Part shown: piece after piece, positions 14,835-22,171 of the stretch
Position numbering within the stretch: the stretch's first letter is position 1
How the letters are laid out: each line of letters starts with the position of its first letter
NCBI GenBank assembly: GCA_002407045.1
Contig: DHKB01000025.1
Coordinates: 1 to 22,982 of the forward strand
DNA length: 22,982 nucleotides
From: Candidatus Bruticola papionis
GTDB lineage: Bacteria; Vulcanimicrobiota; Xenobia; Xenobiales; Xenobiaceae
Direction: 5' to 3'
Translations under genes and position numbers: made by a program
Notes under the pieces: model-generated
What the model saw: only the letters and a program-made list of their open reading frames with translations
Database searches by the model: none
What the model was told of the DNA's origin: nothing

Positions 14835-16010
14835 TTAAACTTCGTCTGTTTCGGCTTTAGCTTCAATTTCCTTGTAGTTAGCTGGCTCAGCAAAAAGCGC
14901 TTCTAAGAAAAGATCTGGATCAAACTCGCGCAAATCGTCGGCCCCTTCACCTACGCCTATGTAACGTACCGGCAAGTGGAACTCTTCGCCCACGGCAATT
15001 ACCACTCCACCTTTGCCTGTTCCATCCAGTTTGCACATAACTACGCCAGTTAACTCTGCAGCGCGGTTAAATACTTTGGCTTGCTCTAAAGCATTTTGGC
15101 CAGTTGTGGCATCAACTACCAACCAAGTCTCGTGTGGAGCGCCGGGACAAGCTTTATCGCATACGCGTCTGATTTTACCCAGTTCTTCCATAAGGTTGAC
15201 TTTGTTGTGCAAGCGACCGGCTGTATCAATAATTACCAAATCACAACCGCGAGCTTGGGCTGCTTTGATGGCGTCAAAAACAACTGCGCTAGGATCGGAG
15301 CCTTCCTGATGACTCACTACATCGACTCCAATCTTTTTTGCCCAGGATTGGAGTTGATCTATGGCCGCTGCTCTGAAAGTGTCGGCTGCAGCTAGAATGA
15401 CTTTATGGCCGTCAGCTTTGAATTTTGAAGCCAATTTAGCTGCTGTAGTTGTTTTGCCCACGCCGTTGACACCAACCATCATGACGATTTTAAGTTCGCC
15501 AGGATGTAAATCCAAACCGCATTTTTCACCTTTGTGCTGGCGCAAGATTTCGCCTAAAATCGATTTCATCTCGGTTAGCAAAGCGCTGGGTTGAGTAATT
15601 TTTTTGCTCTTTTGAACTTTTTTAAGCCTATCGAGAATATCAGCCGAGGCTGTCAATCCTACATCTGCCGTCAGTAAGATGCTCTCCAGCTCGTCCCAAA
15701 AATCTTCGTCAATTTTGTTAGAAGAGGAAAATAAGCTACTAACGCGGTTGACAAATTGACGACGTGTTTTATCCAACCCTTGGGCCATTTTATTAAACCA
15801 AGGATCGACAGGAGTTAAAGCCAGTTCTTTGGCACTGTCTAAGAAGCCACGTAAGCCTTTTTTGTTACTTGGCTCAGTGGACTTTGCTTCTGAACTGGGC
15901 TCAGAAGAGACTGATGATTGTGATACTTCTGAAGCTTCTGGGACTGTTTGCTCCGGGGTCTCTTGGGTGGAAACTTTTTCTTCTTTGTTGCGTTTGAACC
16001 AATTAAACAT
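14835..16010 (-). CDS. ftsY: Signal recognition particle receptor FtsY
   Basis: SRP-GTPase that docks ribosome-SRP complexes at the membrane with Ffh for insertion of inner-membrane proteins. The 391-residue protein begins with a charged, Ser/Glu/Pro-rich A region (residues about 10-50). The four-helix N domain comes next (about 85-165). The G domain follows: P-loop GVNGVGKTT (180-188), DTFRAAAIDQL, IIDTAGR near 262, CKLDGTGKGG near 336, and the closing GVGEGADDLREFDP. The C-terminus has about 25 residues beyond the usual end, rich in Glu/Ala. The start has AGGA about six bases upstream. It is divergent from the unknown gene at 16232; the ThrE-like genes follow downstream. Confidence 0.96.
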   Translation of the reverse strand: MFNWFKRNKEEKVSTQETPEQTVPEASEVSQSSVSSEPSSEAKSTEPSNKKGLRGFLDSAKELALTPVDPWFNKMAQGLDKTRRQFVNRVSSLFSSSNKIDEDFWDELESILLTADVGLTASADILDRLKKVQKSKKITQPSALLTEMKSILGEILRQHKGEKCGLDLHPGELKIVMMVGVNGVGKTTTAAKLASKFKADGHKVILAAADTFRAAAIDQLQSWAKKIGVDVVSHQEGSDPSAVVFDAIKAAQARGCDLVIIDTAGRLHNKVNLMEELGKIRRVCDKACPGAPHETWLVVDATTGQNALEQAKVFNRAAELTGVVMCKLDGTGKGGVVIAVGEEFHLPVRYIGVGEGADDLREFDPDLFLEALFAEPANYKEIEAKAETDEV

Positions 16011-16231
16011 AATATTCCTATTAAAGCAGTAGTGAATCTTCTTTTAGATAAACTCAAAACTAACTGTCAATTTTTTCTTGATAGTATAAGTGAATCTTAT
16101 CAGGCTTTACATTTTTAACAAAATGCATCTTTTTGCCTGCTCTTTTTGCATAAAAGGGGGGAGACCTTTGATTGTGTGACAAATAAAATAAGCGATTTTT
16201 TACCTATCACATCGCAGAAAGGGGCCATATT
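16011..16231. other. Divergent intergenic region upstream of ftsY and the unknown gene
   Basis: On the minus strand TTGACA (16065-16070) could be the -35 box of ftsY, but the -10 choices are poor (TATCTA at a 14-base spacer, CTAAAA at 17). On the plus side are a TAAAAT at 16184-16189 without a good -35, and a short hairpin AAAGG/CCTTT (16153-16169) with a G-rich loop. ATAAG-tgaat-CTTAT near 16090 is operator-like. CTTTTTGC is repeated twice near 16130-16150. No RNA gene or known riboswitch is recognised. Confidence 0.45.
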
Positions 16232-16885
16232 ATGGGCATTGTAACTCCACTAGTTTTTGTTGGAGCGGATAAAGTAGCTTTAATTAGGAAAAATATTCTT
16301 ACTCCTCCTGATCCGTCTGTATTGCCCTGGTCTCCTATGCCCCGCTTGGATGAAAAAGCCATAGAACTTAAAGAACGCCAGGAAGAGGCCCAAAAACAAT
16401 TGGAAGCCCAACGAGCTGAAGCGGCTAAGCGTGCTTACTCTCAGCCAAGCTTGGGCAGTCGCTCTTCATTATTCGGCAATGGCATTGGCCAATCGGAAGC
16501 AACTACGAAAAGTTCGGAAGGATTTGCTTTTACTTCTCCGGCTCCAGTTCGCAAACCTAATTTGGGTGGAGCCTTGCGCAAATTGGAAGAAGCGAGGCCT
16601 CAGGCAGCTTCTAGGAATTTGCCGGGAGCGGAAGTCCCTCCGGGATTCTCCGATCTTACCGATTCGGAAATCCCTCCCGGTTTTGCCGATATTGAGCGCA
16701 AAGCTGAAGTGAAAAAACAGGCAGAAGCTGGTATCTTCGGCCGCGTAGAAGGAGCTCCCAGACGCCGCCCTCGCAGTGAAGATCGAGACGAAAGAGAAAG
16801 AACATCCTCTGAACGCCATCGCCGCGCCTCTCGCAATCAAGAAATCAATTTGAACTTCTTAAAAGCTCAAGTGTTCGGCAACTAA
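16232..16885 (+). CDS. Unknown low-complexity, probably disordered protein with PPGF motifs
   Basis: I do not recognise this 217-residue protein. It has no membrane segment and little sign of a fold. The N-terminus MGIVTPLVFVGADKVALI looks ordered. Residues about 40-70 are a charged helix rich in Glu/Gln/Ala (KERQEEAQKQLEAQRAEAAK). A Ser/Gly/Pro-rich stretch follows, then two copies of a short motif: EVPPGFSDL and EIPPGFADI, about 13 residues apart near 140-160. A very basic, Arg/Glu/Ser-rich region (about 180-205) leads to the end, INLNFLKAQVFGN. The ribosome site is AAAGGGG, about eight bases before the ATG. The gene ends 31 nt before the copper ATPase start, so cotranscription is likely, though nothing here binds metal by sight. 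Confidence 0.7.
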   Translation: MGIVTPLVFVGADKVALIRKNILTPPDPSVLPWSPMPRLDEKAIELKERQEEAQKQLEAQRAEAAKRAYSQPSLGSRSSLFGNGIGQSEATTKSSEGFAFTSPAPVRKPNLGGALRKLEEARPQAASRNLPGAEVPPGFSDLTDSEIPPGFADIERKAEVKKQAEAGIFGRVEGAPRRRPRSEDRDERERTSSERHRRASRNQEINLNFLKAQVFGN

Positions 16886-16916
16886 TTTTTTGCATTTCTA
16901 GAGGAAAAAATCGGAT

Positions 16917-19583
16917 ATGGCAGCCAGAGGGGATAAATTTCTTATTACCGGCATGGCCTGTGCTGCTTGCCAAGCTCACGTGAGTAAGGCTATCTCTGCT
17001 TTGGAGGGAGTAGCGCAAGCTGACGTCAATTTGCTCTCCAGCACAGCGAGAGTTTTTTATAAAGATAAACCTTGTCCAGATGAAGTAATCAAAGCTATCC
17101 AAGAAGCTGGGTATCAAGCTGAACTCCTAAAAGATGAAGGCGCTTGGCAAGCTAGCAACCGTCAAAAACGCTCTGAAGCAGCTAAAAACGAACAGCGTTC
17201 TTTGGCTGTGCGTTGTTTTTGTACTTTTATACTTTTGCTACCTCTGTTGGCTTGCAGCACTTCAGTAATGTTCGGCTGGCCCATAAACATTTTAAGTATG
17301 ATTCCCGAACCTGTAATTTTGCAGTTCGTGATTTTTCAGTGTGCTTTAGCTTTGCTGGCCATGTTGATAAACGGAAAAATTTTTGTCAGCGGTTTTAAGA
17401 GCTTAATTTCCGGAGCTCCCAATATGGATGCTCTGGTTTGTATGGGAACGCTGGCTTCTTTCGCTTATAGTCTTTTCAATTTGTGGTCTATCGACAAAAT
17501 TTTGAGCTTGATTTCTGCTTCGAAGTTGGATAGTGTGACTTTCTTAGTTGAAACCTTAGATCAATATCTTTCGGCCACTTATTTTGACAGTTGTGCTTTC
17601 ATACTTTTTTTTGTCACACTAGGTAAATATTTAGAAGGCCGGGCCAAAGCTAAAACTTCTTTGGCTTTAGAAAAATTAGCCGATTTAGCTCCCAAAACTG
17701 CGCTAATCAAAAAAGCGGATGGCTCTGAAGAAGAACGCCAAGTTGGTTTAGTCTCGGTTGGAGACACGATTATTATGAAGCCTGGCTGGACTGTGCCTGT
17801 AGATGGCATTATCGTTTCCGGATCCAGCTCTTTAGACGAATCGGCTTTAACTGGAGAAAGCTTGCCTGTAGTTAAACAAGTTGGCGATGTGGCTCTCTCT
17901 GGTTCGATCAATTGTGAAGGCTATTTCGAATTTGTGGCTTCTCAAGTGGGAGCCGATACTACTTTAGCCCAAATAATTCGTTTAGTAGATGAAGCTTCCA
18001 ACTCTAAAGCTCCTAGTGCTCGTTTGGCCGACAAAGTTAGTAGCGTCTTTGTACCTATTGTTTTTACTTTGGCATTGATAACTGGTTTGCTTTGGTATTA
18101 CGTGCCTCTGTGGCTGGATTTACCCGAATCAGTTTATTGGGGAACTGCTTTAAAATATGCTGTATCTGTTTTAGTGGTCGCTTGCCCTTGCGCTTTGGGA
18201 TTAGCTTCACCAGTAGCTATTATGGTAGGTATGGGTAGAGCAGCTCAGTTTGGCATTTTGGTGCGCAATGCCCAAAGCTTGGAGGAACTGAGTGCAGCCA
18301 AAGCGGTTATTTTTGATAAAACTGGCACTCTTACCGAAGGCAAACCAGCAATTATCGATTATCAAACTTTTTGTGAAGATAAATACAGCCGTGATCAAGT
18401 ATTAGCTTATGCTATGTCTTTAGAGCAAAACAGTAGCCACCCTCTGGCTGTAGCAGTTACCAAAGCTGCTCAAGACAAAGGCTTAAGCACTCTGCCAATA
18501 GATAATTTTAAAGAAGTGGTGGGCGGCGGTGTTGAAGCTCTAATTGAAAAACAAATCTGGAAGATTGGCAGTCGTGGCTATATGGCTAAGAGCATTATGT
18601 CCGAAAGCAATTCTGGTAAGTTGCAACATATCAATGAATATGAAGCGCAGGGCTATAGCATTCTTTATTTAGCCAATCAAAAAGAACATTTAGTTGGCAT
18701 TATTGTTTTGGCTGATCAGCTTCGTCCTGATAGCGTTGAGGCTGTACAAAGTTTGCACGAATTGGGCATTAAAGCTATTATTCTTACTGGTGATAGGAGA
18801 CAAACTGCCGAGCGAATCGCCGAACAAGTAAAAGCTGATGCCCTTTATGCCGAAGTTTTACCTAGCCAAAAAGCCAATGTTGTCAAAAAATACAAAGCTG
18901 AAGTTGGTAAAATTATTGTAGTAGGTGATGGTATCAACGATGCTCCCGCCTTAAAAATTGCCGATGTTGGCGTGGCCATTGGTAGTGGTATCGATATTGC
19001 CGTAGAAGCGGCAGATGTCGTCTTAATGAAAAACTCTTTGCTAGATGTTGTCCGAGCTATTGAATTAAGTAAAGCTGTTTTGGGTAACATACACCAAAAT
19101 TTGTTTTGGGCTTTTGCTTATAATGTGTTGGCTATTCCTGTAGCGGCTGGGCTTTTCAGCCATTGGGGCATTGAACTTACTCCCTCTTTGGCTGCTTTAG
19201 CTATGAGCTTAAGCTCGGTAACTGTAGTGGGCAACGCCTTGCGCCTTAATGGCTTTTACCCTGGCCTTGTGGCTAAAGTAAAACACAGTCGCTCTATGGC
19301 TTCTGCAAAAACAGAAGTTGCGCTTTTGCAAAACAAAAACAAAGAACAAGTTGATGCGGAGGAAAAAAATATGACTAAAATTCTTTATGTCGACGGAATG
19401 ATGTGCGAAAAATGTGAGATGCACGTTACTCGAGCTTTAGAAGGCATTGAAGGAGTCAAGGTAAGCCGTATAGAGCGTGCACAAAAAATAGTAGCTGTGG
19501 AGCTTAGTCGTGAAATTCCTGACGAAATTTTGCGTGAAGCAGTAGAAAAAGCTGGTTATAAAGTGGAGAATATCGTAGGCTAA
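16917..19583 (+). CDS. copA: Cu(I)-exporting P1B-type ATPase with N- and C-terminal heavy-metal domains
   Basis: Inner-membrane ATPase that pumps Cu(I) out of the cytoplasm. The 888-residue protein has an N-terminal HMA domain with GMACAAC (C15, C18) and membrane helices with the transport motif CPC (423-425). Then come the phosphorylated Asp in DKTGTLTEG (D467), the HP motif in SSHPLAVA, TGDRRQT and GDGINDAP (670-677). The late helices hold AYN and MSLSS, the Cu(I)-specific residues of the P1B-1 class. Unusually, a second HMA domain, GMMCEKC (C830, C833), is fused to the C-terminus through a charged linker. An internal start there may release it as a chaperone. GAGGA lies 11 bases before the ATG. 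No copper repressor gene (csoR/copY type) is adjacent. Confidence 0.95.
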   Translation: MAARGDKFLITGMACAACQAHVSKAISALEGVAQADVNLLSSTARVFYKDKPCPDEVIKAIQEAGYQAELLKDEGAWQASNRQKRSEAAKNEQRSLAVRCFCTFILLLPLLACSTSVMFGWPINILSMIPEPVILQFVIFQCALALLAMLINGKIFVSGFKSLISGAPNMDALVCMGTLASFAYSLFNLWSIDKILSLISASKLDSVTFLVETLDQYLSATYFDSCAFILFFVTLGKYLEGRAKAKTSLALEKLADLAPKTALIKKADGSEEERQVGLVSVGDTIIMKPGWTVPVDGIIVSGSSSLDESALTGESLPVVKQVGDVALSGSINCEGYFEFVASQVGADTTLAQIIRLVDEASNSKAPSARLADKVSSVFVPIVFTLALITGLLWYYVPLWLDLPESVYWGTALKYAVSVLVVACPCALGLASPVAIMVGMGRAAQFGILVRNAQSLEELSAAKAVIFDKTGTLTEGKPAIIDYQTFCEDKYSRDQVLAYAMSLEQNSSHPLAVAVTKAAQDKGLSTLPIDNFKEVVGGGVEALIEKQIWKIGSRGYMAKSIMSESNSGKLQHINEYEAQGYSILYLANQKEHLVGIIVLADQLRPDSVEAVQSLHELGIKAIILTGDRRQTAERIAEQVKADALYAEVLPSQKANVVKKYKAEVGKIIVVGDGINDAPALKIADVGVAIGSGIDIAVEAADVVLMKNSLLDVVRAIELSKAVLGNIHQNLFWAFAYNVLAIPVAAGLFSHWGIELTPSLAALAMSLSSVTVVGNALRLNGFYPGLVAKVKHSRSMASAKTEVALLQNKNKEQVDAEEKNMTKILYVDGMMCEKCEMHVTRALEGIEGVKVSRIERAQKIVAVELSREIPDEILREAVEKAGYKVENIVG
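19358..19362 (+). promoter_or_regulatory. Internal ribosome binding site inside copA
   Basis: GGAGG stands eight bases before an in-frame ATG (19371) and lies in the linker ahead of the C-terminal HMA domain. It is at least as good as the site of copA itself. Confidence 0.65.
19371..19583 (+). CDS. Possible free CopZ-like copper chaperone from an internal start in copA
   Basis: In-frame nested product of 70 residues, MTKILYVDGMMCEKC..., ending at the copA stop. It is a complete HMA domain: beta-alpha-beta-beta-alpha-beta length, the metal motif GMxCxxC with Cys 12 and 15, and the closing AGYKV. Size and start match stand-alone CopZ proteins. The case rests on the internal GGAGG-N8-ATG and on the start falling exactly at the domain edge. 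CopZ delivers Cu(I) to CopA in other bacteria. In E. coli a CopA metal-binding domain is also made separately, there by ribosomal frameshifting. Whether the internal start is used is inference; it may be only a relic of an older copA-copZ gene fusion. Confidence 0.5.
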   Translation: MTKILYVDGMMCEKCEMHVTRALEGIEGVKVSRIERAQKIVAVELSREIPDEILREAVEKAGYKVENIVG

Positions 19584-19697
19584 CTCCCAGCATTCTTAAG
19601 TAGGTTTGCCAACTTTTTGGGCGAAAATAGGCAGGAAAACGTTTATGGACGCCCTAAAAGGTTGGCCTTTCATTTTAATCGGAGGGTAGAGCGCAAT
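19584..19697 (+). promoter_or_regulatory. glyA leader with stem-loops
   Basis: The 114-base gap between copA and glyA can form GGGCG (19619-19623) with CGCCC (19650-19654). It can also form AAAGG-TTGG-CCTTT (19657-19670) just upstream of the glyA ribosome site. A short open frame lies within it. It does not match the ZTP, glycine or tetrahydrofolate riboswitches I know. No clear promoter is seen. Confidence 0.3.
19645..19689 (+). CDS. Possible 14-residue leader peptide upstream of glyA
   Basis: The frame starts at ATG 19645, has AGGA about nine bases before it, encodes MDALKGWPFILIGG and stops inside the glyA ribosome-site region. Its last two codons, GGA GGG, are the glyA Shine-Dalgarno itself, so ribosomes reading it would cover or expose that site. 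It is short and could be chance. Confidence 0.25.
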   Translation: MDALKGWPFILIGG

Positions 19698-20969
19698 ATG
19701 TTAAAGCACGTTTGGTCAGTCGATCCCGAAGTAGCCCAAGCTATTTATAATGAAACTTGCCGTCAGGCTGAAACTTTGGAAATGATCGCTTCGGAAAATT
19801 TTGTCAGTGAAGCTGTTTTAGAGGCTCAAGGCAGCGTTTTAACTAACAAATACGCCGAAGGTTATCCCGGTAAGCGTTATTATGGCGGTTGCGAAAATGT
19901 TGATATTATTGAAAATTTAGCTAGAGAGCGTGCCTGCGCCATTTTCGGTGCCGACCATGCCAATGTGCAGCCCCATTCCGGATCTTCTGCCAACTTAGCG
20001 GCCTACTATTCGATTGCTTCTCATGGCGATACTATTATGGGCATGGCTTTGGCTCATGGTGGACACCTTACCCATGGACATAAAGTCAATTTCAGTGGCT
20101 CTCATTTTAATGTTGTCCAATATGGCTTAAATCCAGAGACTGAGCTTATCGACTACGAAGCTATGCGCAAATTGGCTTTAGAAGCCAAGCCTAAAGTCAT
20201 TTTGGCTGGTTCTAGCGCTTATCCTAGAGAAATAGATTTCGCTCCTTTTAGAGCTGTTGCCGATGAAGTAGGGGCTAAGCTTATGGTAGATATGGCCCAC
20301 TTCGCTGGCTTAGTAGCGGCCGGTTTGCACCAAAATCCTGTGCCTATAGCCGACATTGTAACTACTACAACTCACAAAACTTTGCGTGGTCCTCGTGGTG
20401 GTATGATTTTGTGTAAGGCTGAGCTGGCCAAAGCTGTCGATAAAAATGTTTTCCCTGGCTATCAGGGTGGCCCCTTGGAACATGTTATTGCTGGTAAAGC
20501 TGTAGCTTTTAAAGAAGCCCAGCAGGATTCATTTAAAGAATACCAACGCCATATTGTGGCCAATGCTAGAGCTTTGGCAAAGGTGTTGGCCGATGGAGGA
20601 GCTCGCTTAATTTCCGGCGGTACTGACACACACTTGATTTTGGTCGATGTAACTCCTTTGGGCTTAACTGGCCGCGAAGCTGAAAATGCCTTGCATAAAG
20701 CCGGCATTACTGTCAATAAAAACGCCATCCCCTTTGATAGCAATCCTCCCGCCATTACCAGTGGTATTCGTTTAGGTACTCCGGCTTTGACAACTCGAGG
20801 TATGGATATAGCTCAAATGGAGCGTATCGGAGCTTGGATTTTAGAAATTTTGAGCGCTCCTCAAGACGAGAATTTAGCCGCTAAAGTACGTCGTGAGGTG
20901 GGAGAGCTTTGTCAAGAATTCCCTCTTTATGCTCAACGTTTACAAGATGATCGCCGCAGCGATGCTTAA
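19698..20969 (+). CDS. glyA: Serine hydroxymethyltransferase
   Basis: PLP enzyme that interconverts serine and glycine with tetrahydrofolate, supplying glycine and one-carbon units in the cytoplasm. The 423-residue protein has ETLEMIASENFVSEAVLEAQGS near 20, NKYAEGYPGKRYYGG, the THF/PLP region AHGGHLTHG, and VDMAHFAGLVAAG. The PLP lysine K227 lies in TTTTHKTLRGPRGG. The late SGIRLGTPALTTRGM is also present. Length is normal. The start is set by GGAGGG at 19681-19686 before ATG 19698. The frame stays open 27 codons further upstream to 19617, but that part is leader, not conserved protein. It follows copA by 114 nt, with no terminator seen between them. Confidence 0.96.
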   Translation: MLKHVWSVDPEVAQAIYNETCRQAETLEMIASENFVSEAVLEAQGSVLTNKYAEGYPGKRYYGGCENVDIIENLARERACAIFGADHANVQPHSGSSANLAAYYSIASHGDTIMGMALAHGGHLTHGHKVNFSGSHFNVVQYGLNPETELIDYEAMRKLALEAKPKVILAGSSAYPREIDFAPFRAVADEVGAKLMVDMAHFAGLVAAGLHQNPVPIADIVTTTTHKTLRGPRGGMILCKAELAKAVDKNVFPGYQGGPLEHVIAGKAVAFKEAQQDSFKEYQRHIVANARALAKVLADGGARLISGGTDTHLILVDVTPLGLTGREAENALHKAGITVNKNAIPFDSNPPAITSGIRLGTPALTTRGMDIAQMERIGAWILEILSAPQDENLAAKVRREVGELCQEFPLYAQRLQDDRRSDA

Positions 20970-21125
20970 TAGTTGAAAAATTATTTTTTTAGTTTTGATA
21001 AGAAGGCTGCCTAGGGCCACTTTTGAGCAAGCAATATGCAAATATAGAGTTGGCTCTAGAGCAGTTTTCTAAGTAAAAAAGCAAAAATATATCATGCTTT
21101 TAATATCCTTTCGGAGGTCCTTAAT
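20970..21125 (+). other. Intergenic region before the carbamate kinase gene
   Basis: 156 bases. Near its start is a T-run without a convincing stem, so the end of glyA has no clear intrinsic terminator. The palindrome GCTCTAGAGC (21053-21062) could be an operator. An AT-rich stretch with TATATC near 21088 could be a -10 box. AAAAGC/GCTTTT (21077-21101) can form a weak stem before the arcC ribosome site. Confidence 0.35.
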
Positions 21126-22067
21126 ATGTCTCGCGTGGCCGTAGTAGCCGTAGGCGGCAACTCTTTAATTAAAGATAAACAGCACCAAACCGTACCCGAT
21201 CAGTACAATGCTGTATGCGAAACCGTTTCCCATGTAGTCAATATGATTGAAGATGGTTGGGAAGTAGTTCTTACTCATGGCAACGGCCCTCAGGTCGGTT
21301 TTATTTTGTTGCGCAGCGAAACCGCTCACGAAGCTATTCACACTGTGCCCGTCGACTCTGCTGTGGCTGATACCCAAGGCGCTATCGGGTACCAGTTCCA
21401 GATGGCTTTGCACAATGAGTTTTTGAAGCGTGGCTTAAACAAGGGTTGCGCTACTTTGGTCACGCAAGTTGTAGTAGGAGCTGATGATCCCGCTTTCCAC
21501 AATCCTACCAAGCCTATTGGTCCTTTCATGGACGAAGCTCAGGCCAAACAGCGCCATGAAGCTGATGGCTGGGATGTCATGGAAGATGCTGGCCGCGGCT
21601 GGCGTCGTGTAGTGGCTTCTCCTAAGCCTCAGAAAATTGTAGAATTGGAATCTATTCGCGCTTTGATCAACGCCGGTCAAGTAGTGATCGCCGTTGGTGG
21701 TGGCGGTGTGCCCGTTGTCGAAAAAGACGGACGTTATACTGGTGTAGCGGCTGTTATCGATAAAGACTATGCTTCCGGTCTTTTAGCAGCCAACTTAGAT
21801 GTAGACTCTTTCATTATTTCTACAGCTGTAGATAAGGTTTATATCAATTTTGGCAAGCCCAACCAGCAAGCTCTCGATACTGTAACTATTTCCGAAGCTA
21901 AAAAGTACATGGCCGAAGGACAGTTCGCTAAGGGCAGTATGGCTCCCAAAGTAGAAGCTGCTATCAAGTTCTTGGAAGCTGGCGGTAAAGAAGCTATTAT
22001 TACCAATCCTGAAAATTTGAGCAAAGCTGTAAAAGGCTTAGCCGGAACTCGCTTTGTAAAAGACTAA
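21126..22067 (+). CDS. arcC: Carbamate kinase
   Basis: Catalyses carbamoyl phosphate + ADP to carbamate + ATP, the energy-yielding last step of the arginine deiminase and similar fermentative pathways. The 313-residue protein has VVAVGGNSLI at the N-terminus (phosphate binding), LTHGNGPQVG near 50, and PTKPIGPFM near 128. It also carries VIAVGGGGVPV near 190, AVIDKDYASGLLA near 217, and KGSMAPKVEAAIKF near 278, all hallmarks of the family. Length is typical. GGAGG lies eight bases before the ATG. No arginine deiminase, ornithine or other carbamoyltransferase gene is adjacent in the window, so the source of carbamoyl phosphate (arginine, agmatine, purine or creatinine breakdown) is open. A strong terminator follows. 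Confidence 0.95.
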   Translation: MSRVAVVAVGGNSLIKDKQHQTVPDQYNAVCETVSHVVNMIEDGWEVVLTHGNGPQVGFILLRSETAHEAIHTVPVDSAVADTQGAIGYQFQMALHNEFLKRGLNKGCATLVTQVVVGADDPAFHNPTKPIGPFMDEAQAKQRHEADGWDVMEDAGRGWRRVVASPKPQKIVELESIRALINAGQVVIAVGGGGVPVVEKDGRYTGVAAVIDKDYASGLLAANLDVDSFIISTAVDKVYINFGKPNQQALDTVTISEAKKYMAEGQFAKGSMAPKVEAAIKFLEAGGKEAIITNPENLSKAVKGLAGTRFVKD

Positions 22068-22111
22068 TTCTTCACTTCGCAATAATTTGTCCACAACAAG
22101 GCATAAAACAT

Positions 22112-22141
22112 AAGGCCCTTTGGTATAAGCCGAAGGGCCTT
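22112..22141. terminator. Terminator between arcC and the convergent gspF-like gene
   Basis: AAGGCCCTT-TGG pairs with CCG-AAGGGCCTT (nine perfect pairs, then one wobble and two G-C pairs) around the six-base loop TATAAG. CATAA/TTATG can extend the stem past a two-base bulge. T-rich sequence lies on the plus side; on the minus side it is poorer, so it acts mainly for arcC. Confidence 0.8.
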
Positions 22142-22171
22142 TCTTATGAATGTAATTTTTTTAGAGCCGTT

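Noticed and set aside
16175..16211. CRP-like site from TGTGA ... TCACA
   Set aside because: The half-sites are 27 bases apart instead of six.
19584..19697. ZTP, glycine or tetrahydrofolate riboswitch upstream of glyA
   Set aside because: The conserved cores I know for these classes, for example CCGCCUGGGCA of the ZTP class, are not present.
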